A stretch of 64,000 nucleotides of DNA. Origin: Tubiluchus corallicola. Lineage: Eukaryota > Priapulida > Priapulimorpha > Priapulimorphida > Tubiluchidae. Of this stretch, positions 36,795-48,210 are shown one piece after another (positions within the stretch are counted from its first letter, which is position 1; every line of letters begins with the position of its first letter). Where the stretch lies: assembly GCA_030141605.1 (NCBI GenBank), contig JAQGDQ010000108.1, forward strand, positions 62,001-126,000, written 5' to 3'. The notes beneath the pieces are model-generated. The model was not told the DNA's origin. It did no database searches and was given only the letters and a program-made list of their open reading frames with translations. The translations under genes were made by a program, and so were the position numbers.

Positions 36795-39700
36795 TTTATG
36801 GCGTAATGCAATGAGTTGTGTATCATGTACACGACTATCGCACTATGCTTGTTTTTTTAATTAATATGTTAAAATCTTTTCCTGTAATTTATGCGGAGGT
36901 AATTTACTATCTTTGCTAATGGAGAGAACATGGTTAGATATGGTATTACATGTTACGAATCTTACAATTTTTCACATTTTCTTGTTGTTACTCAATCTGC
37001 CATTTTGTTTTGTTAGCATATTTCTGATTATCACATGCAGTATGCCTACAGTGCTCATTACGACTAAGTTTACTCAGGCATAGCTGGAGGACGAAAGACC
37101 ACGAGTCAAAAAACCACTTTCTACAATTTTTAAAGTAGTCAAAGATCAATAGTACACAAAAATATCTCAAATGGTTGTGGGTTGACCAGTGGTTCTTTGG
37201 CCTTTTATCCAATGACTGGCGTCCTTTGAGCTAAACTCACACCTTTACTTGTGCTTAACTACCCATGTAAAATAATGTTTTATCCCGTAACCTGCAATAG
37301 GCACCTACCTTTTGATAAGGTTTCAAAGCTCTGTACGACTTGTTAGATATTCGATAGCACCAACAACCCAACCAGTCATCATGCCATTTAGTTTCTGTAA
37401 AGTATCCGAGTGTAAAACAACTTCCCTTTTCATACACGCATCTGTGTATTTTTGTACCACACTTTTTATAGTCGGGCGTTTATTCGACGGACTGACTTAG
37501 AGCAGTTGGCCCTATTTGTATGCCTGCAAGAGCAGTCTCTCGAGCTCGAGCTATTCTTCTGTACAAGACTGAAACTTTCATGAAAGCAGGTGCTAAGTAT
37601 GTGTTGCCCCAGAATCATTTGATATTGGAGTCCAAAAAAATTAAAAATGCAGTATATCTTAGAAACTCTGCAAGACAGAATGAGGAATATGGCTGGTAAC
37701 GAGTACAATATTATGAACGAAAGAAAATCAACGCTGTTAAAATTTTCGTTCAAAATGCCATCTAAATTGTAAGATTACAAATAAGAATTCATTTACTAAG
37801 ATTTATAAGATTTATTTGCAAATAATCCAGTTTCAAAATCTTGAAAATATGACTTACGCTTAAAGTGAAGTTTAACTAGACGTTGTTTAGACACTCACAG
37901 TTTAGCAGACAGTTACGTAAATAACTGAATATACTATAGACATCAATTTTTGTTTGCAGTATATTCAATTGTTAATGTAATTTAAAATCTATTGTAATCT
38001 TAAAAACTGGTGAAATTTTACATTAAACATTATTTACATTAAACAATTGTAAGTGTCTAAATAAAATTTTATCAATGTTAAAAAACCATTAATTAATGCG
38101 ACGTTGTTAAAAAATTTCATTGAAAGTTTGCATACTGTAGTTACACAATTTCTTTTATATCTAGAAAGTTCTATGATTTATGTCACAGAACTAACTGACA
38201 AAGTGATGACACGTGTTAAGAGCTCGTTTCTAGAAGAAGTTTTTCATTTTTTTATTACAGGCCTCAATCTTTTTGCAATTGAAAGAAAAATCTGTCATAT
38301 TGTGAAACAACTGTACCCACATATTCAGCTACGCATTGTATTAAAATCTAGCAATAATTTAGGTTCTTTCTTCCTATTTAAAGAGAAAATACCACCACTC
38401 TTATAATTTGGTATTTTTTATATATTTCAGTGCAGCAGCAGCAATGCTGCTTACCTGGCAAAACGTTCAGACACTTTAAAGTGAGGATTTGTGAACATTT
38501 GGGTATTTCGTCTAGAACTGGCAAAGAAAATAAAAAAATCTCCTCAACCCAGCATTAATGACCATATTTGTGCCTCTGGCCACAAAGCTGATTTTAATAA
38601 TTTCAGCACTGTGAGCAGAGCTACAAATAACTTATTAATGAAAGAAAGTTTATCTGTGTACCCTAATAAGCCTTCTCTTAATGTACAAAGCAGTTCAATT
38701 CATTTAGCTTTATTTTCAAACATTTAAGAACGCGTCCGCGAGAAGACCATGCAAAATCGAAAAATTCCGGCACAAGGTTAGGTAAACCGATTCAGACCAA
38801 AGTTCGGGTATGAGGTCCACTAGTCACTAGTATTCACTATGTGAATCCGCTTGGCCCAACTCCTCATAGTAGCAGAGGTACGGCATAAGCCGATTTTCAT
38901 GAAAAAATACCTATTTTTCTCTATTTTTTACTCATATTTGAAGGATTAGCCATGCTCATATTGATCATGCTCATATTACTCATATTGAATGGATCTGACT
39001 CTGCACAGTATTGGATCTTGTTATCTTCTCCAAAACGACTTTTCGACTTTTGTCCCAAACCCCCTCTTTCGGCTCTACTGGGGGTCTTTAAGCACGCATT
39101 ACGTACAAGATGCAAATACTCAGTCATTTCAAAGTCTTATATCTCACCCACTGCGGGGGCGGGGACAAAAATATCGATATGTATGTGAATAGAGCATCCC
39201 ATCCCACTATGCTGCAGTGACAATTTCGATGGAGCGAATTTCCACCCTATTGTAAAAGACCCCTGAAAGAGGCATATATCAGGGTGAAAATATAGCTAAC
39301 AACGTTCATCAAAAAGCTTCGTGTAGGTAAACATGAGTTGTCAAATCTTGTCAAAATACTTCAAAACATCATAAATATTCATCTTTGGCAACTAAGGGCC
39401 TGGCCAGCACATTGGTTAAACTACCGACAGGATTGGACTCCAGCATTCAAGATGGCGGCCACTGCTGAACTAAAATGTTCGTTTTCTGGGCTGATTACCA
39501 GCGTTAAATGCGGCATTGTGACTAGTTATCCGCACGAAACGAATATTGTAAATCTATTAGCAACTTGCAAGGACTGGAAAATGTTTTATGTACTGTTTAT
39601 TTTCTATGCTTTGTAAATGTTATGTACAGGTTATTACCTATTTATTACTCATTGTCTTACATAGGCGTACAAGCCAGGACACAAAGAAAATTGCCCTAAA

Positions 39701-42700
39701 TCTGAGCGAAAGCCCAAAAAATATGGGACAGACTTGATATCATTTGTCCGGTGATTTTTAGACTGTAAAACATCGAAAATTTTTGTGCCATTGGCGCAAT
39801 CACACTATTAATATTTTTTGTCAGAAGTATCGATTTTGTGCCACAAATAAATCTTGGGCGAAGAAAAATTTTCTGAGCTAAATATCGCTGCCATCCCCCT
39901 AGAAGCGACCCATACGCTTATATTGTCTGATGTTTAGACTGTAAGATTTTCACTTTATCACTTTCCCCATGATATATTTGTCTATATTTCTGTATCTATC
40001 TTCTAGTGCTAATCTACCTGCATCGATAATTCTTTCTCTATTATTTAGATATTATGGTTTTGATTACTTGTACTACTCTTCAGTGATAGGATTATGCTGC
40101 TACAATAGGAACAGTATTTTGGACTTAGAGAAATTAATTCTGACTGAGTTTTGTAGTTTTTTCATTTTTGTACCGATATTCATAATCTTCTATGTATAGC
40201 CATGAAGCTTATTCATATAAAAAGTATAAAAAATGAACGGATGTATAAAAATGAACGGATTTCTATTTCATATGTATATACCAAGTGTTGTCAGATTCTT
40301 TCGCTAGCAATGACTCTCACTCTTAACAATCGGTACTTCTTTTCTATTAGAGGGCTTATTGTTTAGTCTTTCCTGGTATCCACTAGCGATTCAGTGTGTA
40401 GAGAACGCCCTGAATCAGGGTCGGACTCGGTACTAGGGGCATGCATGATGTCCTGTCCAGAAATCCATCAGAAAAGGCAATTATTCATATTTGTAGTCCT
40501 ATGAAAATTCCGACATAACTAAACCAATTTAAGATGAAATTCGCAAATTTCTAGCAATTTCCATGGCAAAGGAATCTATTGCTACTAGGAATGGAGAGCA
40601 CTAGTCACAGAAAATGCAGGTTAAACGTGGCTAAATATCTATTGTCATATACGACCTGAGCCAAGTATGTCTACTTTTTACACATGGACGGAATTACTAT
40701 GGAAAGTAAAAAAGTGTGTTGGTATGGTAATTTTTTCTAACAGTGCCCCCTCTATATAATGCCATTCATGATATTATCTCAGCTCGTGCGTTTTCATGAA
40801 ATTTAGAATACAAATTTGTCACTTATAATCCAGGATATAGATAGAAAAAATATTGAAAAACTACAAAAAAGGCGAATTTTGCTGATTTTTGTGAAATTTT
40901 AAAGTGCCAGTACTAAGTACTGAAACAGGCTCCAGCGAATTTTCTTTTTTATATTATTAGTGAGGATGATGGTTAACACATACATGAAAACCAGAAGTTC
41001 TGTACCCCCGCAGTGGGCGAGTTATGAGCCTTACAACTTAACCTCTCCCTGGACTCTTAACAAAGAGCCGAATTTGAAAAATCCCGTTCTTTGATACTAT
41101 TAATAGTATGTCAGAAAAAGTTAGGATATCAGAAGACAATGTCTGGGTCTATGTACCAGCCAACTTACATCGACCCATATATAATAGTTTATACAGGAGA
41201 AAAAGTTAAAATAACCCCCCAAAATAGCGATTTTTTGCCTCTTTTGAGGTCAATTTCTTGATGTGGTCATTTCTCTGCTAATAGTAGCTCGATCGATTTG
41301 ATATCTTGGTTACATGGTTTTGGGGGATTGCCCTTCATGTTAGAAAAAAATGATATAAATTCGTCGTCCCTCATGTGCCACCCTCTGCATGGTGCTCTCG
41401 CGGACTCGTTCTATTTGTTACTGTATCAGTTTCTTTTTTTCAGGACTGCTTAATCATTACCGTAAAACGGGGTGAGTTCGCCACTTTTTAGGGGTATTTT
41501 TTACGTTTCCTGCCATAGCAAGAGAATTACCCAACCGATTTTCTTAGTTCAAGCTTTATATTGCCTTTCGAATGAAACACTATCGTGGGGTGAATTCGCC
41601 ACTAACAATTTAACACTGTTTAATGCCATTCTAGGCAGCTGAAGTTAACTGGTTGTGATTGGCTGGTTGGGGGTGAGTTCGCCACCCTATGAAAAAATTA
41701 TGAAAAATGTCTAGTTTTAGCCGAATTATTGAAAATGTTCGATGGTGGGACGTTTTCAATAAGGGGCCCTACGTTGGCAAGGAAGGCTTGAACGTCTTGT
41801 GCACTGATCTTCGCGCGGGCGTCCTTGACGTTGCCAGCCACTCTGAAAACCAGATTGTTCCTTCGTGCGAATGATTTGACAAAGTCTATTCCAGGGGTGT
41901 TTGCCTTGAATCGTCGTTCCTGGATTCCCTTCACGTCGAGAACACTCTTAATCAGTAGTCGGAGATCGATGGCAGTCATTGGGAACCCCCACTCAGCGGC
42001 CACTTGGAGTGTTGGCGATTTCGTGCTCCTCGGCGGCGGAGAACACTGGCTGACCTCCGGTCTTCCGCGGATGACTTCGTGAGAGTTTGTCAGAAAGGGA
42101 CTTTCTTGGAACTCCGAATTGCCTCGCCGCTGCGCTGACTGTCCTGTTGGTATTCTTGACGGCATGTAGGGCAGCTTCCAGAGCTTCTGGGGTATAATTT
42201 TGGTATCTATGACCCGGTACAGGGGTGCAGGTGCGTGGCATGTTAAGTAGCAAGAAATAGTAGACAAATAATATGTAGTGCAGAATGGAATACTTCTAGT
42301 GCGAATTGAAAGAAGATAACTGTCGCAAACTGTTTATAATGACGGTGATCATGATATCTGTTCATTAAACACTGAACAATAGTTACAGCAAACACTACAA
42401 TGGCCATTACGTAGGGGGTGGCGAACTCACCCTCGGGTGGCGAACTCACCCCGTTTTACGGTATCTATTTGGCTTTTGTAAATACATAATTAGTGCATAA
42501 GCTAATGTATCAATTTCTTTAATAGTCTGCTTATTTATTAGCTTTTTGGCTTCTGTTGACTACTTAGTTAGTGCATAATAGGCTCTGCCTATATAAACTG
42601 GTTGTATGTTTGTAAATTTACCACTGATGATGACAGCAGTAGCCTGTCGAAACGTCTGGCATGACTATGACTTCGAAAAGTAAAAGTTTTAATAAAGATG

Positions 42701-45700
42701 TGTTGTTTTTAACTATAGATGTTTTTTTATTTTTTTAAGAAAATTTCCGCTTAGTCTATAATTATTAATAAATAGGTCCTTACCAATAAGACGGAAATTT
42801 GAGCCTCGCATAATAGATTCTATAAGCTCCGATTCATATCTCCCAATCTTCCACTTTAGCCGTTTCTTTATGTAAAGCGGCACCTCATCAACTATAAAAT
42901 TTTGTAATAAACGTTACTACTTAGTACTACAGTTTAGATAACATGACCATCTTTAGTTTTTAATGTTACGTCATATAAATTATTTCATTAACAATGTATT
43001 ATTACGTTCATTGAGGAGTGAGTTCATTAAACTGAACTGTCAGACAATACCTCGACGAAATTTTGTGAGCATTTCCATAATTAATGGATAAAACACAGCA
43101 TGAAAATTTTTCTGTAAAAAGTGGTTTCTTAGATTAGTGTTTTACAGAAAATTTATAATTTGTTTATTTACGTTATGTTATTGTAGCATTATTCAAAGAA
43201 ACTGAATATGATCCTGTGTCAGCGTGCGTTTGGATCACTGGTGACGGTAGCTCTGATTACTAACACTATATTTTTTATATACGAAATAAAACAGTAGATA
43301 GATAGATAGGTTTATTCAAAAAATTAATTGTAATTTACAATGGAATGAAATTGCTTTGTACGAGAACTAAAAAAGAAAATTAAAACACTAAACTAAACTG
43401 AAACTATAAAAATAAATGAAATAAAATTGTAAGTCAATCTAAAATTACGAATTAAAAGCAGTGCTTACTAAACAAACAATAAAACTAAAATAGCGTAAAA
43501 TTTCCAAACTAAGATTGAAACTAAAGCTGTCTTTATGCAACGCAAAAACTATAAAAGTAAAATTAAATTTCAGATTAAAAGGAAAAAGATCAATTTTATA
43601 AAACAATTTCTGTCTGTTAGATGTAGCGTCGAGTCGCTGCCATTAATAAATCATTTCATAATGATAATTACTCCCAGTTTTCCTTTTTGTCAGTTCTAAT
43701 TTGCGTCTTCACAATACTCAAAAATGTTTATTTAGTTTAACGCAATTTTTTGTGTTGTAATGCATATATAGTGTTGTATTGTTATACATAGATACACTGT
43801 CTGTAAATTTAAAATCTGTGTTAGTAAATTAAATTAATACAATTAACTCATACATTTTTTGTTGGAGCTACATAAATATGCCTAAATAATTACCTATCTG
43901 ACCAGGTAAAGCGAAATTGATTACAGGTTCGACGTTAGAGAAAATACTAGGAGTAAATGCTGGTATTCTCCGCTGGCATATATCGCCTGATGAAGAATTG
44001 TTCCTTTTCACACGGCACATGCTTACCGGCGTTACTTCTTCGATGTCTGCAATTAGAGTTATTCTATGCAATTAATAAGTGTAAAATTAAAGCGAACACA
44101 AGAATATTGACAGCATAGGGAAAATGGGCTAATGTCGGGGAGAAAATGGGCTTTTCCATGTTTCTATCTACATTTTTACAATTTTCTTGGAATAATAGCT
44201 GATAAACTAAAACTATATTGCTAAGGAATCTAGAAAACGGAAAACGTGTGGCTGCATGAAATGTAAAATACTGGGATAATTAAACGCTTTGCTACGTCAT
44301 TTCAAAAAATGAGATAATGTCGAACGCTTGCAGTTAATGTCGGAGAAGTTTGGCAGGGTAACGTTGGACATAATAACTTTGTAGTTATGGTACTTAAATT
44401 GTTTTAAATATTTTGCAATGTGCAAGATTGACATGAGAGAATGGTACAGAACCCCTATGTAAGCAAGGAAAATGCCTTTTTGCTCGACGTTGTTATCTGC
44501 TTATAACCGCAGAAAACAAATACAAACTTGAATACGGTTATAACATTATGACGCAAATCTACAAATCTTATACATTCTCTGTTCGATTTAACCTCTGAAA
44601 TCACCTTCTCCCCTTTTTATACCCTCTGTGGTGTCTATTCAGATCAACCAACAAGTTTTTGCTCCGTGGTCAGGTTTTATATGGCAACGCTGATCGCCTT
44701 AATTATACTGCACAAGCATTTTATCTTGTGTTATAGACTTTCAGTTTGTTATGTTTCTTTTAAATTGATAATTTGTTATCTAAATTCTGCATTAAGTTAG
44801 TTGTATTTTTATTTGCCACGTTTTTAAAAGGCATAAAAACTTGCACAATTTGCCGTGTGTAAAACTCTGCTAAAACTGTTAGCGTAGTTTAGTTTAGTTA
44901 GTCCAGTATAGTGTCACCTTTCATTTTACTACAATTTAAAAACATAAAAATATGCACAGTTACAGTAAAATAAATGCCACTATATCGACAGAGTTATGAG
45001 ACACCTTAAAAACAATAAAAACAATCATTTTGCAGACAAAAATGGATGCCATACTTTAAAGTCAGAATTTATTCGGCATGTATAAATGGTTTTGTTTTCG
45101 TAGATTTGAAAATTTGTGGTAGTAAACTCGCATTACAGTGCGAAATACACACAGTATGACATATCTTCCTTCCAGATACCGGGTTCTATAGATTGGCTGG
45201 ACCCGCCCAAAACCGGCCTTGACCACATAGCTGAATGCTCTATGTAGAGAATCTTTCAACTTCCTTGATCTTAATCTTTGAACTACACTTGTACCTCATA
45301 ATTAACCATTAACCATGTAATGGCCTATTCTTTAGAAGAATGACATTCAAAACAACGACTGTCAAAACACTGAACTCTGTCCACAGTTTTCACTGAGTTA
45401 CTTTGTACATAACTAATTGTTGAAAGAGTATTCTCTTACTTCTGTTCATTTTTGAAATAGCGCCAGAACGGCTTGTATGAAAATGAACTGGGTTTTAGCA
45501 TGTGCTGCAAAGGGCGAGGGAAATCAAATAACTTCAGCAAAGAAATTGAAACAAGAAGTTATTAAGAAACATTTTGGAAATTAAAAACAGAAGCGAAAAC
45601 CATTTTTTAAAGATTTTAGATTTTCGACTTTTATTTTATTATATCTAAGTTTCACCTCAATATACCGTACAAATAAATGCTTTATTAGAAACTATGCATA

Positions 45701-46819
45701 AAATAAGCCACTCGTTTAGAGTTATGAGAGACTGTTAAAAACTATACATTCAATGATACTAAAAAATCACAGCAATATACACATAAAGTGTAAAAGAAAA
45801 TCACTACTGATTATAATAAACTAGTTGATTCCTTCGTAACAAAATTTTATTGCAGGCGTTTAAAATTTCATCAACCATCAAATCTGAACCTGACACATTT
45901 TCTCTACATTTTTCATTGTACTAAAATGTTCATTTTTCCTAATTGCACTTGTGTATAGATCACGCCTAATATCTTGATGAAATTCACACTCGGTTAAAAC
46001 ATGCAATTCAGACTCAATACTGTTACTGTTACACAAAGTTGGCACAGTCTTCCAGTTTCCAATCGCCACAAAGCAATACCATATTTAAATTTTGCAAGCG
46101 TTTTCCTGTTATTGTTTGACAGGATACAGTTTACATATTTTTCTACGCTAAAATGCCTTTTAAAGAGTTTGTACGTCCTGAGTTCGTTTCTCCCAGTTCC
46201 GTGACCTTTTTTTGTTAACAGTTTCTAACCAGAGTCTTTCATAGTAGTCAGTGAGCGCATTCGAAATTTGCCTCAAACTTCTGGAAATTATTTGGTTCCT
46301 CTTTGTGTTGGTATAGTGTTGTTAGGCCCACACTACACTATCTCCGGGATGTTCCTTGGCTAGGATGATCATTGTATAAGGTATGAACGTATAATTATTT
46401 TCTACATCATGGAGCATGTCTCAAAATCGTATTTTTAATTCTCTAGTCATGCAGTCATTATCGTTTACTAATTTAGTAGGCTCTGCAGGCTTGTAAATGC
46501 AGTAAGGCATAGTATGATGTAACACCAATCAGACTAATAAATTTATGCTGTATTGTAAATACCATAAGACGCGATCATTTTTGCTCATATTTTAACTCGG
46601 CGTTGTTGCCATTTTTAACACTTTCACTAAACGTTTTCAATCGTGCAATGTAAGGAATCTCAGTCATCCGGCTCTTCACGTCTGCTATCTCACTTATCCA
46701 AAAACAATAGCTTAATCCCAAATCTCACAAGTACAATCACAAACAGATAGCAAGTATAAACGATATCACCTACCTTCATAACAATTGTTTCGATTGTTTG
46801 CTACTGAATCTACAGTCAT
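25295..46819 (-). CDS. TTLL4: TTLL4-type tubulin polyglutamylase, about 521 aa
   Basis: Twelve minus-strand exons close in phase: 46819-46774 (ATG), 44046-43894, 42891-42784, 37394-37309, 36182-35994, 34813-34728, 32737-32609, 31265-31140, 29907-29809, 29050-28916, 28301-28164 and 25565-25295 (1566 nt). The tubulin-tyrosine-ligase-like fold is complete: [53 protein letters not shown] and [14 protein letters not shown]-terminal helical part with [16 protein letters not shown] follows. Family knowledge: these enzymes use ATP to add glutamate chains to tubulin and other proteins, with the E-x-N of IEVN binding magnesium. DDWLGCW and HFPG point to TTLL4. The protein is compact and lacks the long N-terminal tail of vertebrate TTLL4. 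A weak GTAAAA donor at 25362 could lead to unseen 3' exons. The first exon is the least certain. Confidence 0.9.
26056..26264. repeat. Foldback element, arms ~85 bp
   Basis: 26056-26140 is the inverted copy of about 26178-26264. gcagacgatcg...gacagcaactgtca faces tgacagttgctgtc...cgatcgtctgcg, and aaatcaagacaaaac faces its partner near the centre. The ~38-bp loop holds no gene. It lies in the last TTLL4 intron, and the short minus-strand reading frame over it is taken as chance. Confidence 0.75.
26988..27034 (+). repeat. 47-bp dispersed repeat, copy 2
   Basis: Second copy of the repeat at 19391-19437, here in a TTLL4 intron just before a TA/CA microsatellite. Confidence 0.5.
27046..27091. 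repeat. (CA)n(TA)n microsatellite
   Basis: A compound dinucleotide run in a TTLL4 intron. Confidence 0.9.
27141..27540. repeat. C/A-rich degenerate minisatellite
   Basis: About 400 bp almost without G on the plus strand, built from variants of cacaccatgccac and cacattatgcc. The His/Pro/Thr-rich frames through it are consequences of composition, not genes. Confidence 0.85.
29262..29309. repeat. (GA)n microsatellite
   Basis: A pure GA run in the TTLL4 intron between the exons at 28916-29050 and 29809-29907. Confidence 0.95.
30365..30490. repeat. GA-rich low-complexity tract
   Basis: Interrupted gagaga/gaagaa purine tract in a TTLL4 intron. Reading frames in it are artefacts. Confidence 0.9.
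31780..32335. mobile_element. Possible non-autonomous DNA transposon rich in GTACGG motifs
   Basis: Starts near aggggtggacagtaaccg and ends in cgtaccgtaccgtactgata. In between are many copies of gtacggtacg and its complement, such as aaggtacggtacggtac at 31870 and tttttcgtaccgtaccgtac at 32307. The motifs face inward from both ends, as in subterminal repeats of MITEs. No transposase or target duplication was established. Confidence 0.35.
33189..33231. repeat. (AT)n microsatellite
   Basis: A pure AT run in the TTLL4 intron upstream of the exon at 32609-32737. Confidence 0.97.
35486..35700 (+). pseudogene. LINE endonuclease-domain fragment
   Basis: The plus-strand frame reads [20 protein letters not shown]...[14 protein letters not shown]. 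This is the familiar stretch of the apurinic-type endonuclease of non-LTR retrotransposons (PTRIT...IDNIF, then SDHLP; here SNHLP). It has no start and only about 70 codons, and no reverse transcriptase follows. It is a dead fragment in a TTLL4 intron, antisense to that gene. Confidence 0.7.
35795..35987. repeat. Foldback element, arms ~84 bp, beside a TTLL4 splice donor
   Basis: Left arm about 35795-35878 and right arm about 35905-35987 are inverted copies. acttgtagaattttctgatt faces aatcagaaaattctacaagt, and the loop is about 26 bp. The right arm ends about 6 nt from the TTLL4 donor at 35993, so the hairpin would form immediately downstream of that exon in the pre-mRNA. Confidence 0.85.
36693..36792. 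repeat. (TCA/TCG)n microsatellite
   Basis: Trinucleotide run with TCG and AAC interruptions in a TTLL4 intron. Confidence 0.95.
38104..38727 (+). pseudogene. Penelope-like retroelement remnant (GIY-YIG region)
   Basis: Three adjoining frames give [24 protein letters not shown] (to 38406), then [11 protein letters not shown] and, after a +1 shift, [20 protein letters not shown]. After another shift come [19 protein letters not shown] and LLMKESL...SIHLALF to a stop at 38727. This order (KIPPLL, C-x-x-C-N-A-x-Y, K-T-x-R-H-x-x-x-R-x-x-E-H-L-G, DH...GH..DF..F, L-K-E-S-L) is the GIY-YIG endonuclease end of Penelope-like elements. At least two frameshifts and a stop show it is dead. It lies in the TTLL4 intron between 37394 and 42784. 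Confidence 0.75.
41460..42461. mobile_element. Complete 1,002-bp pogo-like DNA transposon, non-autonomous
   Basis: Perfect 25-bp terminal inverted repeats occupy 41460-41484 and 42437-42461 (start ccgtaaaacggggtgagt), flanked on both sides by TA, the expected target duplication. The 14-mer ggtgagttcgccac (one copy with a single change) recurs at 41471, 41589 and 41672. Its complement occurs at 42418 and 42437. Such subterminal repeats are typical transposase binding sites. The inside carries the start of a pogo-type transposase but no catalytic domain. It sits in a TTLL4 intron. Confidence 0.93.
41698..42253 (-). pseudogene. Truncated, frameshifted pogo transposase (Psq HTH + CENP-B HTH)
   Basis: From 42253 the minus-strand frame reads a Psq/pipsqueak-type helix-turn-helix ([12 protein letters not shown]...[20 protein letters not shown]). 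It stops near 41993. The continuation, [19 protein letters not shown]...[15 protein letters not shown], is in the overlapping frame ending at 41698 and is the CENP-B-type DNA-binding domain. After [10 protein letters not shown] the frame breaks off exactly where the DDE catalytic core should begin. So a frameshift near 42000 and an internal deletion leave only DNA-binding parts. Confidence 0.85.
42621..42659 (+). ncRNA. Hammerhead-ribozyme-like motif (Penelope type, minimal stem III)
   Basis: CCA pairs with TGG as stem I (42621-42623 / 42657-42659). CTGATGA is at 42624-42630, a stem GACAG/CTGTC at 42632-42636 / 42644-42648, then GAAAC at 42649-42653 and GTC at 42654-42656. The sequence acgt at the missing stem III is self-complementary, as in the dimer-dependent hammerheads known from Penelope-like elements. 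One extra T after CTGATGA departs from the consensus and may weaken it. An aataaa follows at about 42695. Confidence 0.5.
44050..46350. other. TTLL4 intron 1, no other gene recognised
   Basis: AT-rich sequence between the first and second recognised TTLL4 exons. No coding exon or named repeat could be supported in it. Confidence 0.5.
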
Positions 46820-46979
46820 AATGAACACGACCTGCATAAAAAAAACAATTTCAACACACGTGGAGTTAAAATTACGATGCTAGACTGTAATATTAGTAGA
46901 CTTACTATATCGTTTTAATCACAAACAGAACGTATCCGCATTATGAACAGAATACCCTTTTTAAAACACGTTTGACGTT
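46351..46979 (-). repeat. Inverted duplication, left copy (contains TTLL4 first exon)
   Basis: Read on the minus strand, this block matches 47681-48511 on the plus strand in the same order, with small insertions in the latter. It consists of unit B (46605-46979) and unit A (46351-46598). Confidence 0.85.
46774..46819 (-). CDS. First coding exon of the TTLL4-like gene
   Basis: On the minus strand atgcag precedes an open frame with ATG, 15 codons and one base, then GTAGGT. Its phase fits the exon at 44046. The exon lies inside a duplicated block whose second copy (47849 onward, plus strand) has lost both splice sites. The exon could instead be 5' non-coding or be replaced by an upstream start. 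Confidence 0.55.
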
Positions 46980-47315
46980 TATAAGTTTTAAAAGTTTAGT
47001 AGCTTTACGTCACCAGAACAAGTAATTCTGCCTGTAACATGTTTTCTCAGACTAAAGTCAATAAAATAATGTTGCTTGTATATTGATATACTACAAAATA
47101 ATGTTGATATGTTTAACACAGGCTTTTAAATTACAATAAGGAAGTTTTGTAAATAACAAGAGCGGTCATGGACAGTGCTCAGGAATTTGATAGGTGCTCA
47201 GTGTTATGTACAAACTATGTTAATTAGATTATGTTAGTAAACCAGGTCTGCAACATGTCACGCGTATTTATTTATTATTCATTTTAAATGCAATTCGCAC
47301 ATTTACAAGTACATA

Positions 47316-48179
47316 GCATTATTTATAAAAATGTTTAAACACTCAGCTCTACTATAAAAATTGTATTAGAAACTACTGAAATATTTGCATATAGTTCTGT
47401 ACGTATATATATATATATATATGAGTTAAAATATGAGCAAAAATGATCACGTCTTATGGTATTTACAATACACCATAAATTTATTAGTCTGAATGGTATT
47501 ACATCATACTAGGCCTTTCTGCATTTACAAGCCTGCAGAGCCTACTAAATTAGCAAACGATAATGATTGCATGACTAGAGAATTAAAAATACGATTTTGA
47601 GATATGCACATGATGTAGAAAATAATTATACGTTCATACCTTATACAAGGATCATCCTAGCCAAAGAATATACATATATACGTCAAACGTGTTTTGAAAA
47701 GGGTATTTTGTTCATAAGTCATAATGCGGATACGTACTGTATGTGCTAAAAATGATATAGTAAGTCTACTAATAGTACAGTCTAGCGTTGTAATTTTTAA
47801 CTCCACCTGTGTGAAAATTGTTTTTTTTCTATGCTGGTCGTGTTCATTATGACTGTAGATTCAGTAACAAACAATTGGTACAATTGTTATGAAACTAGGT
47901 GATATCATTTATACTGGCTGTCTGTTTGTGATTGTACTTGTGAGATTTGGGATTTTTTTGAATAAGTGAGATAGCAGGCATGAAGAGCCGGAAGACTGAG
48001 ATTCCTTAAATTCCCTGGTTCCAGGCAATTTATTTTCACAGTTGCACGACTGAAGACGTTTAGTCTTTAGACAGCAAGTGTTAAAAAACGGCAACGCATT
48101 ATATATAAAAATGTTTAAACACTCAGCTCTACTATAAAAATTGTATTAGAAACTACTGAAATATTTGCATATAGTTCTG

Positions 48180-48210
<31 letters not shown>

